Source: CBDDLD01 sp965230605 (GTDB taxonomy: Bacteria; Bacteroidota; Bacteroidia; Flavobacteriales; Flavobacteriaceae). From it: a stretch of 56,733 nucleotides of DNA. The stretch covers positions 1 to 56,733 of the forward strand of contig CBDDLD010000003.1 in assembly GCA_965230605.1 (NCBI GenBank). The letters run 5' to 3'. Below, in pieces: positions 45,001 to 55,700 of this stretch (position 1 is its first letter; each line of letters begins with the position of its first letter). The position numbers and the translations under genes are program-made. The notes under the pieces are model-generated. The model had not been told where the DNA came from. It worked only from the letters and a program-made list of their open reading frames with translations, and made no database searches.

Positions 45001-45843
45001 CCATTTTTTATTCAAATAGGAAGAAGACAAGAGGCTATGGCTTTATTGGATGAAGCAAGGGAGTATCACGCTAAAAGGAGTAGGAAATCAAAATTTATTT
45101 TAGAATTAGAACAAATAATTTTTGCAGAGGACATTCCAGAATACTATGCTTCTCTAAGAAATAGCTATAGGGAAATAATAACGTTGCCCTTGGATAAGAT
45201 GATAAAAGCTATCCCTTTGAGAGTTAACCCTTATTCAAAGAACCTTGACGAGTTTATTCTCTATGAGATTTGTTTTGCCGTTAACCAGTTACTCAATAAG
45301 CTAAAGGCAATTGAAGCTGTATTTGGAAGTATAGATTTGAAATCAGTAAAAGAGGACTACTTTACGGATTTAATCGAGTTAGGCTTGAATGCACAGTTCA
45401 AATCATTTTGCTACAAGTTGGATAGCCAGACAAGGAAAGGTGCATCAGGTACAGGGAAAAGTATAGGGGAAATTGATTTGGGGCTACAATTTAATGTCAA
45501 AGATATTGTATTGGAAGCTGTTAGGGCTTATAGTTATCAATCATGGAATACAAATGCAAAAGGAATAGTAGAACATATAGAAAAGACTTTTAATTACTCA
45601 ACAAGTAGAGATATGTTTTATGACCTTATCTACTATCAAAATGACAATTTTAATAAGGATTGGAGCAGTTTTTTAAATGAGGTTCTACCTTCTATCCGCT
45701 ACCCTAAAGATTTTAATCTAAAAGGAAATGTAAAAGATATAACCAATGAATTTGGAAATAATTCGGTAAAAGTTGCAATAGCTAACCACGAAAGTGCGTT
45801 GACGGTTTATCACATATTCATTAACTTGAATTATTTAAAGTGA
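42007..45843 (+). CDS. giant protein of unknown function, last gene of the Argonaute operon
   Basis: A 1278-residue cytoplasmic protein, mostly helical, in the style of large repeat scaffolds (for example LNNDEMEKAFGIFSALALSN and IGRRQEAMALLDEAREYHAK resemble TPR hairpins at ~880-1035). The C-terminal ~140 residues read KGASGTGKSIGEIDLGLQF, then DIVLEAVRAYSYQSW, HIEKTFNYSTS and YYQNDNFNKDW. GASGTGKS fits a Walker A pattern, but the following GEID and VLEA look more like a diverged PD-(D/E)xK-type domain, in which Lys of the E-x-K motif is missing. It starts 47 bp after the SEC-C gene on the same strand. A sensor or scaffold with a relic nuclease fold is my best reading; I do not know the family. 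Confidence 0.55.
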   Translation: MNEYIKKLSQRIAFIKEPKNRFVNQTSDGIKMSNSWNASLLFAELVYEANPEPYFTFENLVNLRDEFEKKKGISIDLDRLIEWQWVRIVHGNEVRLPSFLQKLLWDFPERIEPSHPEFFKKHVEELTFLNEVYLITGFWQEMNLVIDESKARNIIEEHQSTYQNCPDFEAFIEGGFLEREKDTDCLILRLLRGRFEDAPKMELFKSNMSYVFSLVWEKVFVNKGGILDWIRRVLAHRIYGGDLIQYVSKEGKEAFFEKAWKLLSNEPDLRLTKFEIDKCWWDNEFVRQQYGGVFPNSSDIPYELNNSSLFNLYYGMYELSRIDQSDLFWKQDVRRDFGLLISIIIENDSHYQNYRYVHKLFEESRTSPYILWDTTYIIKDRYPEIIPYLLRNKDLIGIGMDLLSQLQINTIVLSSIERDELEVEREESLSQIWSKCLHVASYSLRDCSNYEIGVLLVNITKPLIRKVFRERISPEIRSVYVERYQKTLNCFFGENEGEGLSYHNSRAFIQFRNKDELLESIIGHINSGDKILPHSKYKSVSLWKYKLLIDLVKGMKKHVVKDDDITGGLINSIFDIYKKDIQEEEIKFHSGLLREVEVGSVVWMKDVISVNQINWDVFLLELNQLNRIDEFFNLALGLYVDMDSEGNEKTQCFRLRFHLSILLESYHSVVQTKVKSLEISSLEETIRLNIVMLVRKHGTLIFKPDIGIRINRSINLFAYVFELSNFFDMSNRLNLIKSVVSVGINLSQYIIMYNAIHSEEDKEALIKEVEKVDIDGFIKSSFWLPELETALIEAVNSGLFIEQAKKILSFYEDVVTKKKLTDEKQQLIFEIKLIIALHEKNKDLLDAVPIPKSKHRSYGSKPYNFGERKKFVEGVMYLNNDEMEKAFGIFSALALSNIENPNYLLIKLYTSLKALQLKERTISNEDEILKSIQEIYSTTESVEEQCIKEKTAYEVNWVLQILLNCCKELDLEAEFYNIYYSRLDKFQRIHPDYLGISIPFFIQIGRRQEAMALLDEAREYHAKRSRKSKFILELEQIIFAEDIPEYYASLRNSYREIITLPLDKMIKAIPLRVNPYSKNLDEFILYEICFAVNQLLNKLKAIEAVFGSIDLKSVKEDYFTDLIELGLNAQFKSFCYKLDSQTRKGASGTGKSIGEIDLGLQFNVKDIVLEAVRAYSYQSWNTNAKGIVEHIEKTFNYSTSRDMFYDLIYYQNDNFNKDWSSFLNEVLPSIRYPKDFNLKGNVKDITNEFGNNSVKVAIANHESALTVYHIFINLNYLK

Positions 45844-46515
45844 TTAATTTTCATTTTGCATGTTAAAAATTAGAATTTAATCCATCATTTATACTCCCTA
45901 TCAAACCAATAAATTAAAGGTATATAGTCTTAAATTAATTCAAGTTACAAACTAGTAACGTCCATGCAAGGATTGTCACCTAATAAACCTAGGTGACGGG
46001 AATACTATCACTCTGATTTGGAGTTTCTTAAACTAGCATTTAGTCTTGAAAGGAGCATAACATATGCTTTAAGGGGATAGGAGAATAGCAATTTATAGGT
46101 TGATAATAAGTTAACTATATTATATATTTTAAAAATAAATAAAACCAATGCACTTGCTTTGTCTGTATATTTGATTTACCTTTGCCGCATCTTTATTATA
46201 CATTCATTTAAAGAATGGATGTTTTAGTTTAATGACAAAATAGTTCATGAAAAATTGATGAATTATTTTTGTGTTTGGATACTAAACAATAACTCATATA
46301 TGAAAACAACTACCCATTTTTCAAAAGCAACTCACTTTTATATATAACCCATAAAAAATCTTCACAAACAAACTCTTCTTATTAAGGTATTATTAAAAGA
46401 AATATTAGATTATTTTTTCATAATCTAATACATTGTCTCCTTTCATAATTGGAAGGTGACATTGATATTTTTTTTATAAACAGCCTAATAGCCAATAACC
46501 TTTTATCAAAAACAC
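45844..46515. other. intergenic region between the Argonaute operon and the RHS operon
   Basis: About 670 AT-rich bases without a credible gene. A candidate promoter is TTG 46154-46156 with TACCTTTG 46177-46184 (20-bp spacing, matching TAnnTTTG), which would give a ~330-nt leader for the gene at 46516. No strong terminator was found after 45843. Confidence 0.4.
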
Positions 46516-48561
46516 ATGAAATTCCAGTCTATAATTTTTAATAAGATATTTTATGTATGCTTATATAATGTAATTACTATTAGCATATACGCCCAAAGTC
46601 CAACTTTTGTATCTATAAATACAACAGATACAGAATGTGGAACGAGTACAGGTTCCATTACTCTGACACCAATTCTAACAGGTACTTATTCTTATTTATG
46701 GAATAATGGTAATACAACTAATGCTCTAAGTAATTTGGCTATGGGGGACTATGTTTGTACTGTAACTAAAGATGGAAGCACAGAGATTATAGACGTTTCG
46801 ATTTATAGAAAGTGGGATTTAGCAAAATTGATACCAGGAGATCCCACTTTATCCATTGTAGGTAATAGTGTGACCGTGAATCCCAATTTGCCTTATGGTG
46901 ATACCATAGCAAATCAACAGACACATTGTTATGATAAAACGCCAATAGATATTCAAAACCAAACAGGAAGTATTTTCGCCAAGTTTGCGAAAACACATCC
47001 TAATTTCCCAAATCAAATAGCTAACTCAAGTTCAACAGCTCCACCTGTTTTTTATATAGCACTATTTGAAACCAAAGAATTATCCAATCCTGTGTTAAAT
47101 CCTCTTTTTATCTATGATGCTAACTTAAGAGTCGTTACAGGAGGGAGGTTGCCAGAGAAAATATTTACTGATAAAGGGGTAAATGATATTGGCGTTAGTA
47201 CTTATTCTGGATTTGAGTATACAGAAGGTAGTGAATTTGAGGTTCGTTTTTTGGGGAATCGCCAAATAGAGGTATACTTAGAATCTTCCTTGATTTATTC
47301 GACAACATTACCTCAAAAAACAACCAATGAATATGTTGTTGCTGTTGGATTTAATGAACGTCCTAATTTAGATCGTCGTATAGCTTATGATTTAAAATCA
47401 TCTTTTTGTTCTACCATGCCAGTTGTTAAGACGGTTATCAATCATAATAACAAATATGGCGCAACTGGCAATATAACTTTATCTCCCCTAGATTTGAGCT
47501 ATGTAAATAATAGTTATACGTACCAATGGTCAACAGGAGCTACCTCTAATAATATTAGCAATTTGTCTAAAGGAGATTATATGGTGACAATAACCAATGG
47601 AAGTGGAGCAAGTAAAGTTGAAACGTATGAGATATTAGACAAGTTGACGTTAGAAAAAGCAGATCCAGTCAATTCTATATTAAAGATTGTTGATAATCAT
47701 GTTACTTGTACACCTGATACCCCTATGCAGTCGATATCAGATTATAGGACACATTCGTATGATCCTACTGTGATTATAGATGTCGTTCAAGGTGGAGGTA
47801 GTGTAAAGCTTAGAGTAGCTGCCGAACATCCTGCTTTTCCAAATCAACATAGTAATACAGATAATTATAATGCAGGATTTGCGATAAGACTTCAAGCAGC
47901 AACAAATCCATTGCCAGTACCTAGTTTTTTCTTAGACTATCCTTTTCAAATCGTCTTTGGTCCAGACGGAAGGGTACACACAGTTGGAAGAGAATCTACA
48001 TGGAATTGGCAAAACTATCGATATATACCAAATTTTCATTATCCCAAAGGAGGCTTTGACATAGAGTTGCGCTTTACAGGAAATAAGGTTGTTGAAATTT
48101 ATATGAATGATATATGGGTAGCAACAAGAACTTTAGCAGAGCCTATTGATAAATACAATTTGATGGTAGGTTTTAGTGATGATGCTACTCGTCAACGTCG
48201 TATAGCTTATAATATGAGGACTAATATAAATAGCAAAACACCAGTTGTATATGCTGAATTGAAAGATATTCTAAATTCAAGTTATTATCCAATTACAGAT
48301 GTAGAGAATGTTGTTTATTTTAATTATAAGGAAGAGTATAGAGCTGGAACATTGAATTTTGTTGTGTATGACGATAAGCGAGATCCTGTTAGTGGGGTTA
48401 GTTTAGAGAATGTAGATTTGCCGAGCTTGGCTGAAAAAAGAATTGGAACCAATCGGTATAAACTAACACTACCCAATAACTTAGATTTGACGAAGTTTTA
48501 TTTGTTAGAGATTGCTAATGATAAAGGAGAGAAACAATTTTTGAGATTTAAGAGAATATAA
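46516..48561 (+). CDS. secreted protein with two SprB-type repeats
   Basis: A 681-residue protein with a signal peptide ending ...ISIYAQ. Two SprB-like units are visible: ~30-100 (ECGTSTGSITLTPI, SYLWNNGNTTNALSNLAMGD, YVCTVTKDG) and ~310-375 (GNITLSPL, YTYQWSTGATSNNISNLSKG, DYMVTITNGSG). Each is followed by a similar ~200-residue domain (HPNFPNQ and HPAFPNQ, then EVRFLGNRQIEVYLE and ELRFTGNKVVEIYMN), so the protein is an internal duplication. SprB repeats are found in surface adhesins of gliding Bacteroidota. The gene opens an operon ending in a giant RHS gene and may encode a surface partner of it. Confidence 0.75.
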   Translation: MKFQSIIFNKIFYVCLYNVITISIYAQSPTFVSINTTDTECGTSTGSITLTPILTGTYSYLWNNGNTTNALSNLAMGDYVCTVTKDGSTEIIDVSIYRKWDLAKLIPGDPTLSIVGNSVTVNPNLPYGDTIANQQTHCYDKTPIDIQNQTGSIFAKFAKTHPNFPNQIANSSSTAPPVFYIALFETKELSNPVLNPLFIYDANLRVVTGGRLPEKIFTDKGVNDIGVSTYSGFEYTEGSEFEVRFLGNRQIEVYLESSLIYSTTLPQKTTNEYVVAVGFNERPNLDRRIAYDLKSSFCSTMPVVKTVINHNNKYGATGNITLSPLDLSYVNNSYTYQWSTGATSNNISNLSKGDYMVTITNGSGASKVETYEILDKLTLEKADPVNSILKIVDNHVTCTPDTPMQSISDYRTHSYDPTVIIDVVQGGGSVKLRVAAEHPAFPNQHSNTDNYNAGFAIRLQAATNPLPVPSFFLDYPFQIVFGPDGRVHTVGRESTWNWQNYRYIPNFHYPKGGFDIELRFTGNKVVEIYMNDIWVATRTLAEPIDKYNLMVGFSDDATRQRRIAYNMRTNINSKTPVVYAELKDILNSSYYPITDVENVVYFNYKEEYRAGTLNFVVYDDKRDPVSGVSLENVDLPSLAEKRIGTNRYKLTLPNNLDLTKFYLLEIANDKGEKQFLRFKRI

Positions 48562-48566
48562 ACTAG

Positions 48567-49094
48567 ATGAAACAGTCAATACCATGGATACTCTTATCCT
48601 TGTTACTAGGTTTTGGATTAATTTTCCAAATGATGAATACTAAAACTGATCTAAAAACAGCTTATGTAACCAATGCAAAACTATATTCTGAATTTGAGAT
48701 GTCTAAAGAGTTAGATCGGAGAATGAAAGAAGTGCAATTGGCGAGAAAAGCTATTATGGATAGTTTAAGTTTAGAGCTCAATCGATTAGAACAAATGGTT
48801 AATAATCAAAAAGCTACAGATAATGATATAAGACTTTTTGAAAGAGTTAAAAATGAATACATTGTCAAACAACAACAATTTGTAGAAGATAACAACATTT
48901 TAACTCAACAATACCAACAGCAAATATCTAGTCAACTAAATCAGTATTTAAAAGATTTTACGGAAGAGAGTGGTTATGATTATATTTTTGGAGCAACGGG
49001 AAATGGTTCTCTAATGGGAGCAAAAGAAGAGTATGATGTTACAAATAAAGCTTTAGAGTATATTAATAAACGTTATAGAGGGGAGGCTAAATAA
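48567..49094 (+). CDS. OmpH/Skp-like periplasmic coiled-coil protein
   Basis: A 175-residue protein with an N-terminal signal or anchor helix (~5-23, WILLSLLLGFGLIFQMM). A short strand with the OmpH-like TAYVTNAKLYSEFEMSKELD follows, then a long charged coiled coil (~45-140) and a C-terminal YDYIFGATGNGSLMGAKEEYDVTNKALEYIN segment that matches the end of OmpH/Skp chaperones, split here into two visible parts. Skp-like proteins hold unfolded exported proteins in the periplasm. Placed between a secreted protein and the RHS gene (5-bp and 1-bp junctions), it is a candidate dedicated chaperone for their export. Confidence 0.75.
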   Translation: MKQSIPWILLSLLLGFGLIFQMMNTKTDLKTAYVTNAKLYSEFEMSKELDRRMKEVQLARKAIMDSLSLELNRLEQMVNNQKATDNDIRLFERVKNEYIVKQQQFVEDNNILTQQYQQQISSQLNQYLKDFTEESGYDYIFGATGNGSLMGAKEEYDVTNKALEYINKRYRGEAK

Positions 49095-49720
49095 TGGAGT
49101 ATAGATATAAGATACTAATATTTGTGATGTGTTGTCTATTGTGTATTATGAGTTGCGCAAATGAACAAACACTGCCACCTATAGAGTATGTTCAATGGAT
49201 AAAAAATCCCAAGAATGGTTTTATACAGTCTAAAACTGTAAACAAATTTGAATTTACAGCTCAATATAAACCATTAGATTTTATAGTAGCCCAAGAGGAA
49301 CGGAGTCTTAGTTTATCAAAAAAAATACTTGAGACTAGAAAGAAAGAACTAGGAGAGAGCTATTTGCATTATAATTTTAGGATAAAAAATAAAGAAGGAA
49401 GCTTATCGCCAGTTGGGGCTGATGCTCCTTCTAATCAAGAATACCAGAAGAGATTAGGCTATTTTACATTTGATATGCAAGATGATTTATACCTATTATC
49501 AGGGCAAGATACTTTTCCTTGTGTCATGTTCCAATTTGTACGAAATTATGACGTCACACCCTATGTAGAATTTGCTATAGGATTTAAGAAAAAAGAAAAC
49601 AGTACGATTAATCAAGATATAACCTTTGTTTTTGAAGATAGAGTACTCGGAATGGGAACTATTAAATTACTCTTTAAAAAACATGTTTTCCAAAATACGT
49701 TGAAAATAAAAACCTTATAA
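49094..49720 (+). CDS. lipoprotein of the RHS operon, unknown function
   Basis: A 208-residue protein with a lipoprotein signal peptide (MEYRYKILIFVMCCLLCIMSC, Cys21). The mature part is mixed alpha/beta and does not match a family I know. It shares one base with the stop of the OmpH-like gene and lies 5 bp ahead of the giant RHS gene, so the four genes are co-expressed. It could be an outer-membrane-anchored assembly factor for the RHS protein. Confidence 0.65.
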   Translation: MEYRYKILIFVMCCLLCIMSCANEQTLPPIEYVQWIKNPKNGFIQSKTVNKFEFTAQYKPLDFIVAQEERSLSLSKKILETRKKELGESYLHYNFRIKNKEGSLSPVGADAPSNQEYQKRLGYFTFDMQDDLYLLSGQDTFPCVMFQFVRNYDVTPYVEFAIGFKKKENSTINQDITFVFEDRVLGMGTIKLLFKKHVFQNTLKIKTL

Positions 49721-49725
49721 TAACC

Positions 49726-52700
49726 ATGATGCTAATCATTAGAAGAAAAAGTCGAACTATAGTTGCTTTTTTATTATTTCTATTTTTGCAGACATATTCT
49801 GCTGAAGTATATGCACTAACGTCTGGTCCTGCTCAGGAAGAATATGCAAGTTTTGAACCAGTGGGTACTACAGATATGGTCAATCTATATACGGGCGATT
49901 TTACCTACAATATTCCATTATTGTCGGTACCTGGACCAAATGGAGGATACCCCATTAACTTGGCTTATCATTCAGGTATAGGAACAGATCAAGAAGCGAG
50001 TTGGGTTGGACTAGGGTGGAATGTTAATGTAGGAGCAGTTAATCGAAACCTTAGGGGACTACCGGACGATTTTAATGGAGATAAAGTTAAGTATGAGCGA
50101 CATATGCGCGATAACGTAACAGATGGAGTTTCTTTGTTTTTACAAACAAAAGAAAGAATAGGGATGGAAGAGCCTAAGCCTGATTTTCAAGCTAGTTCAA
50201 GCTATACGTTCCAAATTTACTTCAATAATTATAAAGGGTTAGGATATAGAGTAAATTATAATCCACAGTTGACTTCACCTGCTGTTCAACTCGGTCTTAA
50301 TTTATCTTATGACCCACATGAAGGAATTGGAATTGGAGCTTCTCTTAATGTTGGAACAAGTTTTAAAAAGGGGCTCAATGCCTCTTTGGGGGTATCTGGT
50401 CAATATAATTCTAGACAGGGGTTACAAAATATTTCATTAACAGGTTCTGTTAGTAGTATTTATAACAGAGTTTTTGAACTGAAAGATCCTAAAACAGGTG
50501 AGAAATACGAAGTAGAGAAGAGCTATACGCCAACAAGAAATACAGGAGGAATAACTTTTAATTTTAATCAAGGAGTTCCTGCTACTACCATGGAAATGAA
50601 TAATTTCATGACTAGTTCAAACTATAAGATGGGATTTATTCCAGGAAGTGGCGATGAGAGCTCTTTTCCTGAATTGGGCAGTTTTCAATCAAAATTTCCT
50701 TTTAATTATACATTTAATAGCTCTGTATCAAGTGTAGAAAAAAACGGAATCGAGCGAGAGATCAATAGTTATGGGTATCTATATAATAACGAAGGTGTTG
50801 CTCATGAAGCGGCTTTAACAGATTTTAGTCATACCCCATTTAATTATAGTCGGGAGATACCATTTATTCCTCCCTCTAATATAACAAACGACGTTTTTGC
50901 CGTTACAGGACAAGGAGTAAGTAGTGTATTTAAAGCCTATCATTCAAAATTAGGAGCTTTTTCTCCAGCCAAAGTAGTCAGTAGAACCATACAAGATAGA
51001 ACAAGTGTGGATCTAGGAATCACAGGACCACCTCCCTTAAATAGCGCATCTTGTAACATTAATTATCAATTGGGATTGGGAGGGATTCCCTCTAATATAG
51101 GAACAGCAACGTCTACTACTGGAGAATGGGCAGATGGAGATGGATTATTAAGCAATTTTGATTTTCAATCAAATCAAAGCAATAATGTAAAATTCCAATC
51201 GACCTTTTTTAAAGATATGGGAGATCGCCCCGCTATACTAGAAACAAATTCTATGTATGATGCTTGGAAGGATGATAAAGCGGTACGAATAGATCTTGAT
51301 AAAATAGCAGGAGGGGGGGTAAAAATGCAAGCTTTTAGTACTTCAGATAAGTTGCCTGTTGATCAAAATGCTGCCAATTTTACAGAAAAATTGTCTAATA
51401 CACCAAGAACAAGGGTTATTCAAGCTTTAACTCAGAAACAAACGCTTGAGTATGGAACAACAAATACGTACAAGTATTATAGCCCTACAGGGGAAGAAGT
51501 ATCTAAGAATGCAGATTATACGCCTGAAAAAGAAGATCATCTATCCGAAATATCCATTTTAGAACCTGATGGGATGCGATATACATATGGGTTGCCAGCG
51601 TACAATATAGAGCAGGAAGATGCCAACTTTTCGGTTCCTAAAACGGGAGATGAAATTCCAGCAAGCACAACAGATGTACCAACAGGAGGTTATGATAAGG
51701 CAGATGGCGTTTGGAGTAAAAAACCTGAGTTTTTAGATAAGAAAAAATTACCTTCTTATGCCCATTCTTGGATGCTCACTTCTGTTGTATCTGCTGATTA
51801 TGTTGATGTAAAAGGAGATGGTTTAAGTCCCGATGATTTAGGTTATTGGGTTGACTTTAAATATCAGAAAAAATCTAATAACTATCACTGGAGAGCTCCA
51901 TATGAGGGAGCAATTTATATGCCTGGAACAGGACAAGATTATGATGATAAAGGAAGTTATTCTAAAGGAACAAAAGAACTTTATTATTTAAAAGAAATTA
52001 GAACAAAAACACACGTAGCTGTTTTTGAATTAGAAGAGAGAAAAGACGCACTAGGGGCATCGTTGACTGAAAATGGAGGGAAGCCATCTAATGTAATGTC
52101 TTCAGATAGAATGCACAAGTTAAGTAAAATCAAACTGTATACGATAGAAGAGTATGAGAAAACTACGCCAGTTCCTCTAAAAGTAACACATTTTGGATAT
52201 GAAACAGATTCTAACAAAGAGTTGTGTCGAGGAATCCCTAATAGAGAAGGAAACGGAGGAAAATTAACTTTACGAAAACTTTGGTTTACGTATCAAAATT
52301 CTACCAAAGGTAGTTCGAGTCCTTATGTTTTTCATTATGGTGTCAATGAAAACTATTCTTTAAAGGATAATGATTGTTGGGGGAACTATAAGAAGAATGG
52401 AGCAAACTATCCCTATCATCAATTTCCTTATACGGCTCAACCTATTACGAATAAATATGCTATTCCTAATATAGCTTATGATGTCAATTATAATGCACCA
52501 TGGAATTTGAACCGAATAGATTTACCGACAGGGAGTAGTATGTATATAGAGTATGAACAAAAAGATTATGCTTATGTAGAGGATAAAAAGAGCATGCAGT
52601 TGTATGAAATTATGCACTTAGGAACTGGATTTCCTGGCGGTGATATTAGAAGTAGAACGTCTCCTACTAATCCTAATAAAGGAAGCTTGAAAAATACCGA

Positions 52701-55700
52701 TCAGTATTACGGTGGAGACTTAATTAGTCCTGATTTTAGTTATCGAATTTATTTTCCACTAAAAAATGCTATTCCAGATGCTACAGATCCTCTATATAGT
52801 GCTTACACAAATGATATGGAGGGGGTTGCAGAATGGTTTAAAGATCATTATATAGGAGAAACAAAGCAGTTGTATTTTAAGGCAGCTACTAATCTCTTAA
52901 ATAATAGTGAAACCAATAGAAATAACGAAGAAGTTGACTTTGTATCGGGATATGGTAACTTGAGAGCTAATACACCTGTAGCTGATTATGGGGTAGCTCG
53001 TAGTAGCGATGGAAGTACAAATGCAGGGAGTGGTGCTTTTGATGTAGGCTATGTTACATTATATGCGGTTCCTTTTCAGGCTTTTGGAGTTGCCAAAGAT
53101 CATCTACATCCTATACGTGATGCTGCTTTTCAACACCTAAGATTTAATCGTTCAGATTTAGTTCATGGAACTAAATCTGCAAGTGGAACAGGGGCGTTAT
53201 TTTCTGCTTTGCCAGAGATAATATCTATGATGTCTGGGTATAAGTATTATTATAAGCTTCAAGATTGGTGTAATCAAATATACTTAGATGGTTTTTCTCA
53301 AATTCGTTTACAAGTACCCGATGGCAAGAAAAAGGGAGGAGGAGTACGTGTAAAAGAAATTAGGATTCAAGATAACTGGAAAGCTATGACAGGTGGTTCT
53401 AATTCTGATTATAAAGATGCAGAATATGGTCAAACATATGATTATACTATAGAAGAAGATGGAGAGCTAATTAGTAGTGGGGTTGCTTATGAACCTTTTG
53501 TTGGAAAAGAACAGAACCCTATGGTTACTGCAAACCCTTACCAACAAGCAAACTCCTTACAACAGCCGAATAATCTCTTTATGGAGTTGCCTGTTATGAT
53601 GGCACATTATCCAGCTGCATCTGTGGGATATAGAAAGGTAACTGTTAAGAGTTTAACAGCTAAAGATCCACAGCAAAAACGCATGACGACGCCTATTACA
53701 GAGTATGAGTTTTATAGCCCTAAAGAGTTTCCTATTGTATTTGATAAGACAGAGTTAGACAAAGTAGGACCTGAATATAAAATGATACCAATTCCTGGTA
53801 TTTATACAGAATTTAGGAGATATGAAGGTGTTAGTCAAGGGTATAGTTTGACATTTAATGATATGCCAGGGAAACCTAAATCAATCGTACAAAAAACTTA
53901 CCCGAACACTGAAAAAGGCTACAAAGGAACAATAATATCCAAGCAAGAGTATGAATACTTTACGGATGAGGATGGTAATATTAGTAGTGAAGTAGACGTA
54001 TTTACAGAGGATGGAACTTATAAAAAAGCAAGATTGGGGGTAGAAGTAGATATTCAAGTAGAGACTAATGAGAATAAAGAGTCTTCAGATAACTTTACAT
54101 TAGATGTTAACTTGGTGAGCGGTCTTATTACAGTTAATGCGCCTTATTGTCTCCCTTTCCCTATGTTGGCTTCAGGAGGAGTATCAAGTACTAGTTCTAG
54201 TTTAAAAACAGCAGTAGTTCAGAAGTTTATTCATAAAAAAGGGATTTTAAAATCAACGACGATAACGACTCAAAACTCTACTATAAAAACAGAAAACTTA
54301 GTTTTTGATGCTTTGACCAGTGAACCTTTGTTGACTCAAACAATGAATGAGTTTAACGATCCTATTTATTCTTATACACAAAAGGCACATTGGAAATATG
54401 ATGGAATGGCTGCTGCATTTAAAAATGTGGGGACGATTGTAGAAGCCAATATGCCCAAGGTTACAACTGGAGCTCAAGATGGGTTATATGCGATTAATGA
54501 AACTAGTTTTCCTTTTATAGAAGGGGATGAAGTGTATATAGAATCTAAGGACACGTGGGGAAATTGGACAAGGTTAAAAGCTACTGTATACACAGTCTCT
54601 AAAGCTACTCCTAATGCTACGACTGGTTATATTGGATTAGCTATGATGGATGGAAGTATTGTTGCTTTACCATCTATAGATAAAATAACCATTATACGTT
54701 CAGGAAGAAAGAACATGCTTGGTGCTCCAGCAGGAGCTATTGCTGCTAAAAAATTGAATTATTCTCCTAATATCAATATTGGAGATGAGTCAACATTAGC
54801 TTTTACAGAGGAAAGCGATATTTTAAATGCTACTGCCATTAAATATAGAGACTTTTGGCCCAATGCTAAAAATTGTCAAGAAGCAGATATATGCTCTTCA
54901 ACATATTGTGTGGATCCTAGTCTATATGAAAGCTTAAATGGAGAAGAAAATCATGAAACGGCATTTACCAAACATTTGAAGTTTGGAAATATAGAAATAC
55001 AAGTAGATGGTGAGCCTGTACCCGCTAGTGCTGTAACTACCAGTGGTTTGTGTCCTAGTACTATAGATATGTGCGTACCAACGCCAAGAGATTATGAAGT
55101 GAAAATAATTCTCCCTAGCACAGGAAATCCTCTTCCTGTAGATTATACCAATTATACCGTAAGTGGTGTCTGTAGCTATAAAGGGGATGATATATTGATT
55201 CCTTGTAGTCTAACTCGTAACTTAAAAGTGGACGGGTGTGATTGGCCTACTAATTTAACTACTCAAGGAGCATCTTGTGAATTCATAAAAGGTTACTTTG
55301 AGGCGAATTTCTCAAATTATGCTCCTGAACGCCCACATAAACAATACGAATGCATGCCAAAGGGCGGATTACAAAGTTTTCCTATTATTGATATATTTGG
55401 TAATGAAAATTGGTCACCCCTCTTACCGTCGTTGATAACGTATAATTTCTTATGGAGCAATGCTCCCGCAGGACTTACATCAAATTCAGGGTGGCAGCCA
55501 CCTAATTATCCATTTAATAATTTTTCTGATATAGCTAGTAGGTTAACCAACCATACAGGAACATTTTGGCAGATAAATGCAATAACGGGCGAATTGTGCT
55601 CTTATATGACCCTACAAGAAGCGCAAGCTATGGATGGTACAGCAAAATTAGGATTAAGGCACAATGTGTTTGCTCCGCCTCCTTTAGGGATAGTATCATC

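Noticed and set aside
45448..45471. GASGTGKS as an ATP-binding P-loop in the last protein of the Argonaute operon
   Set aside because: It lies ~130 residues from the C-terminus with no Walker B after it and runs straight into GEID, so an ATPase call is not supported.
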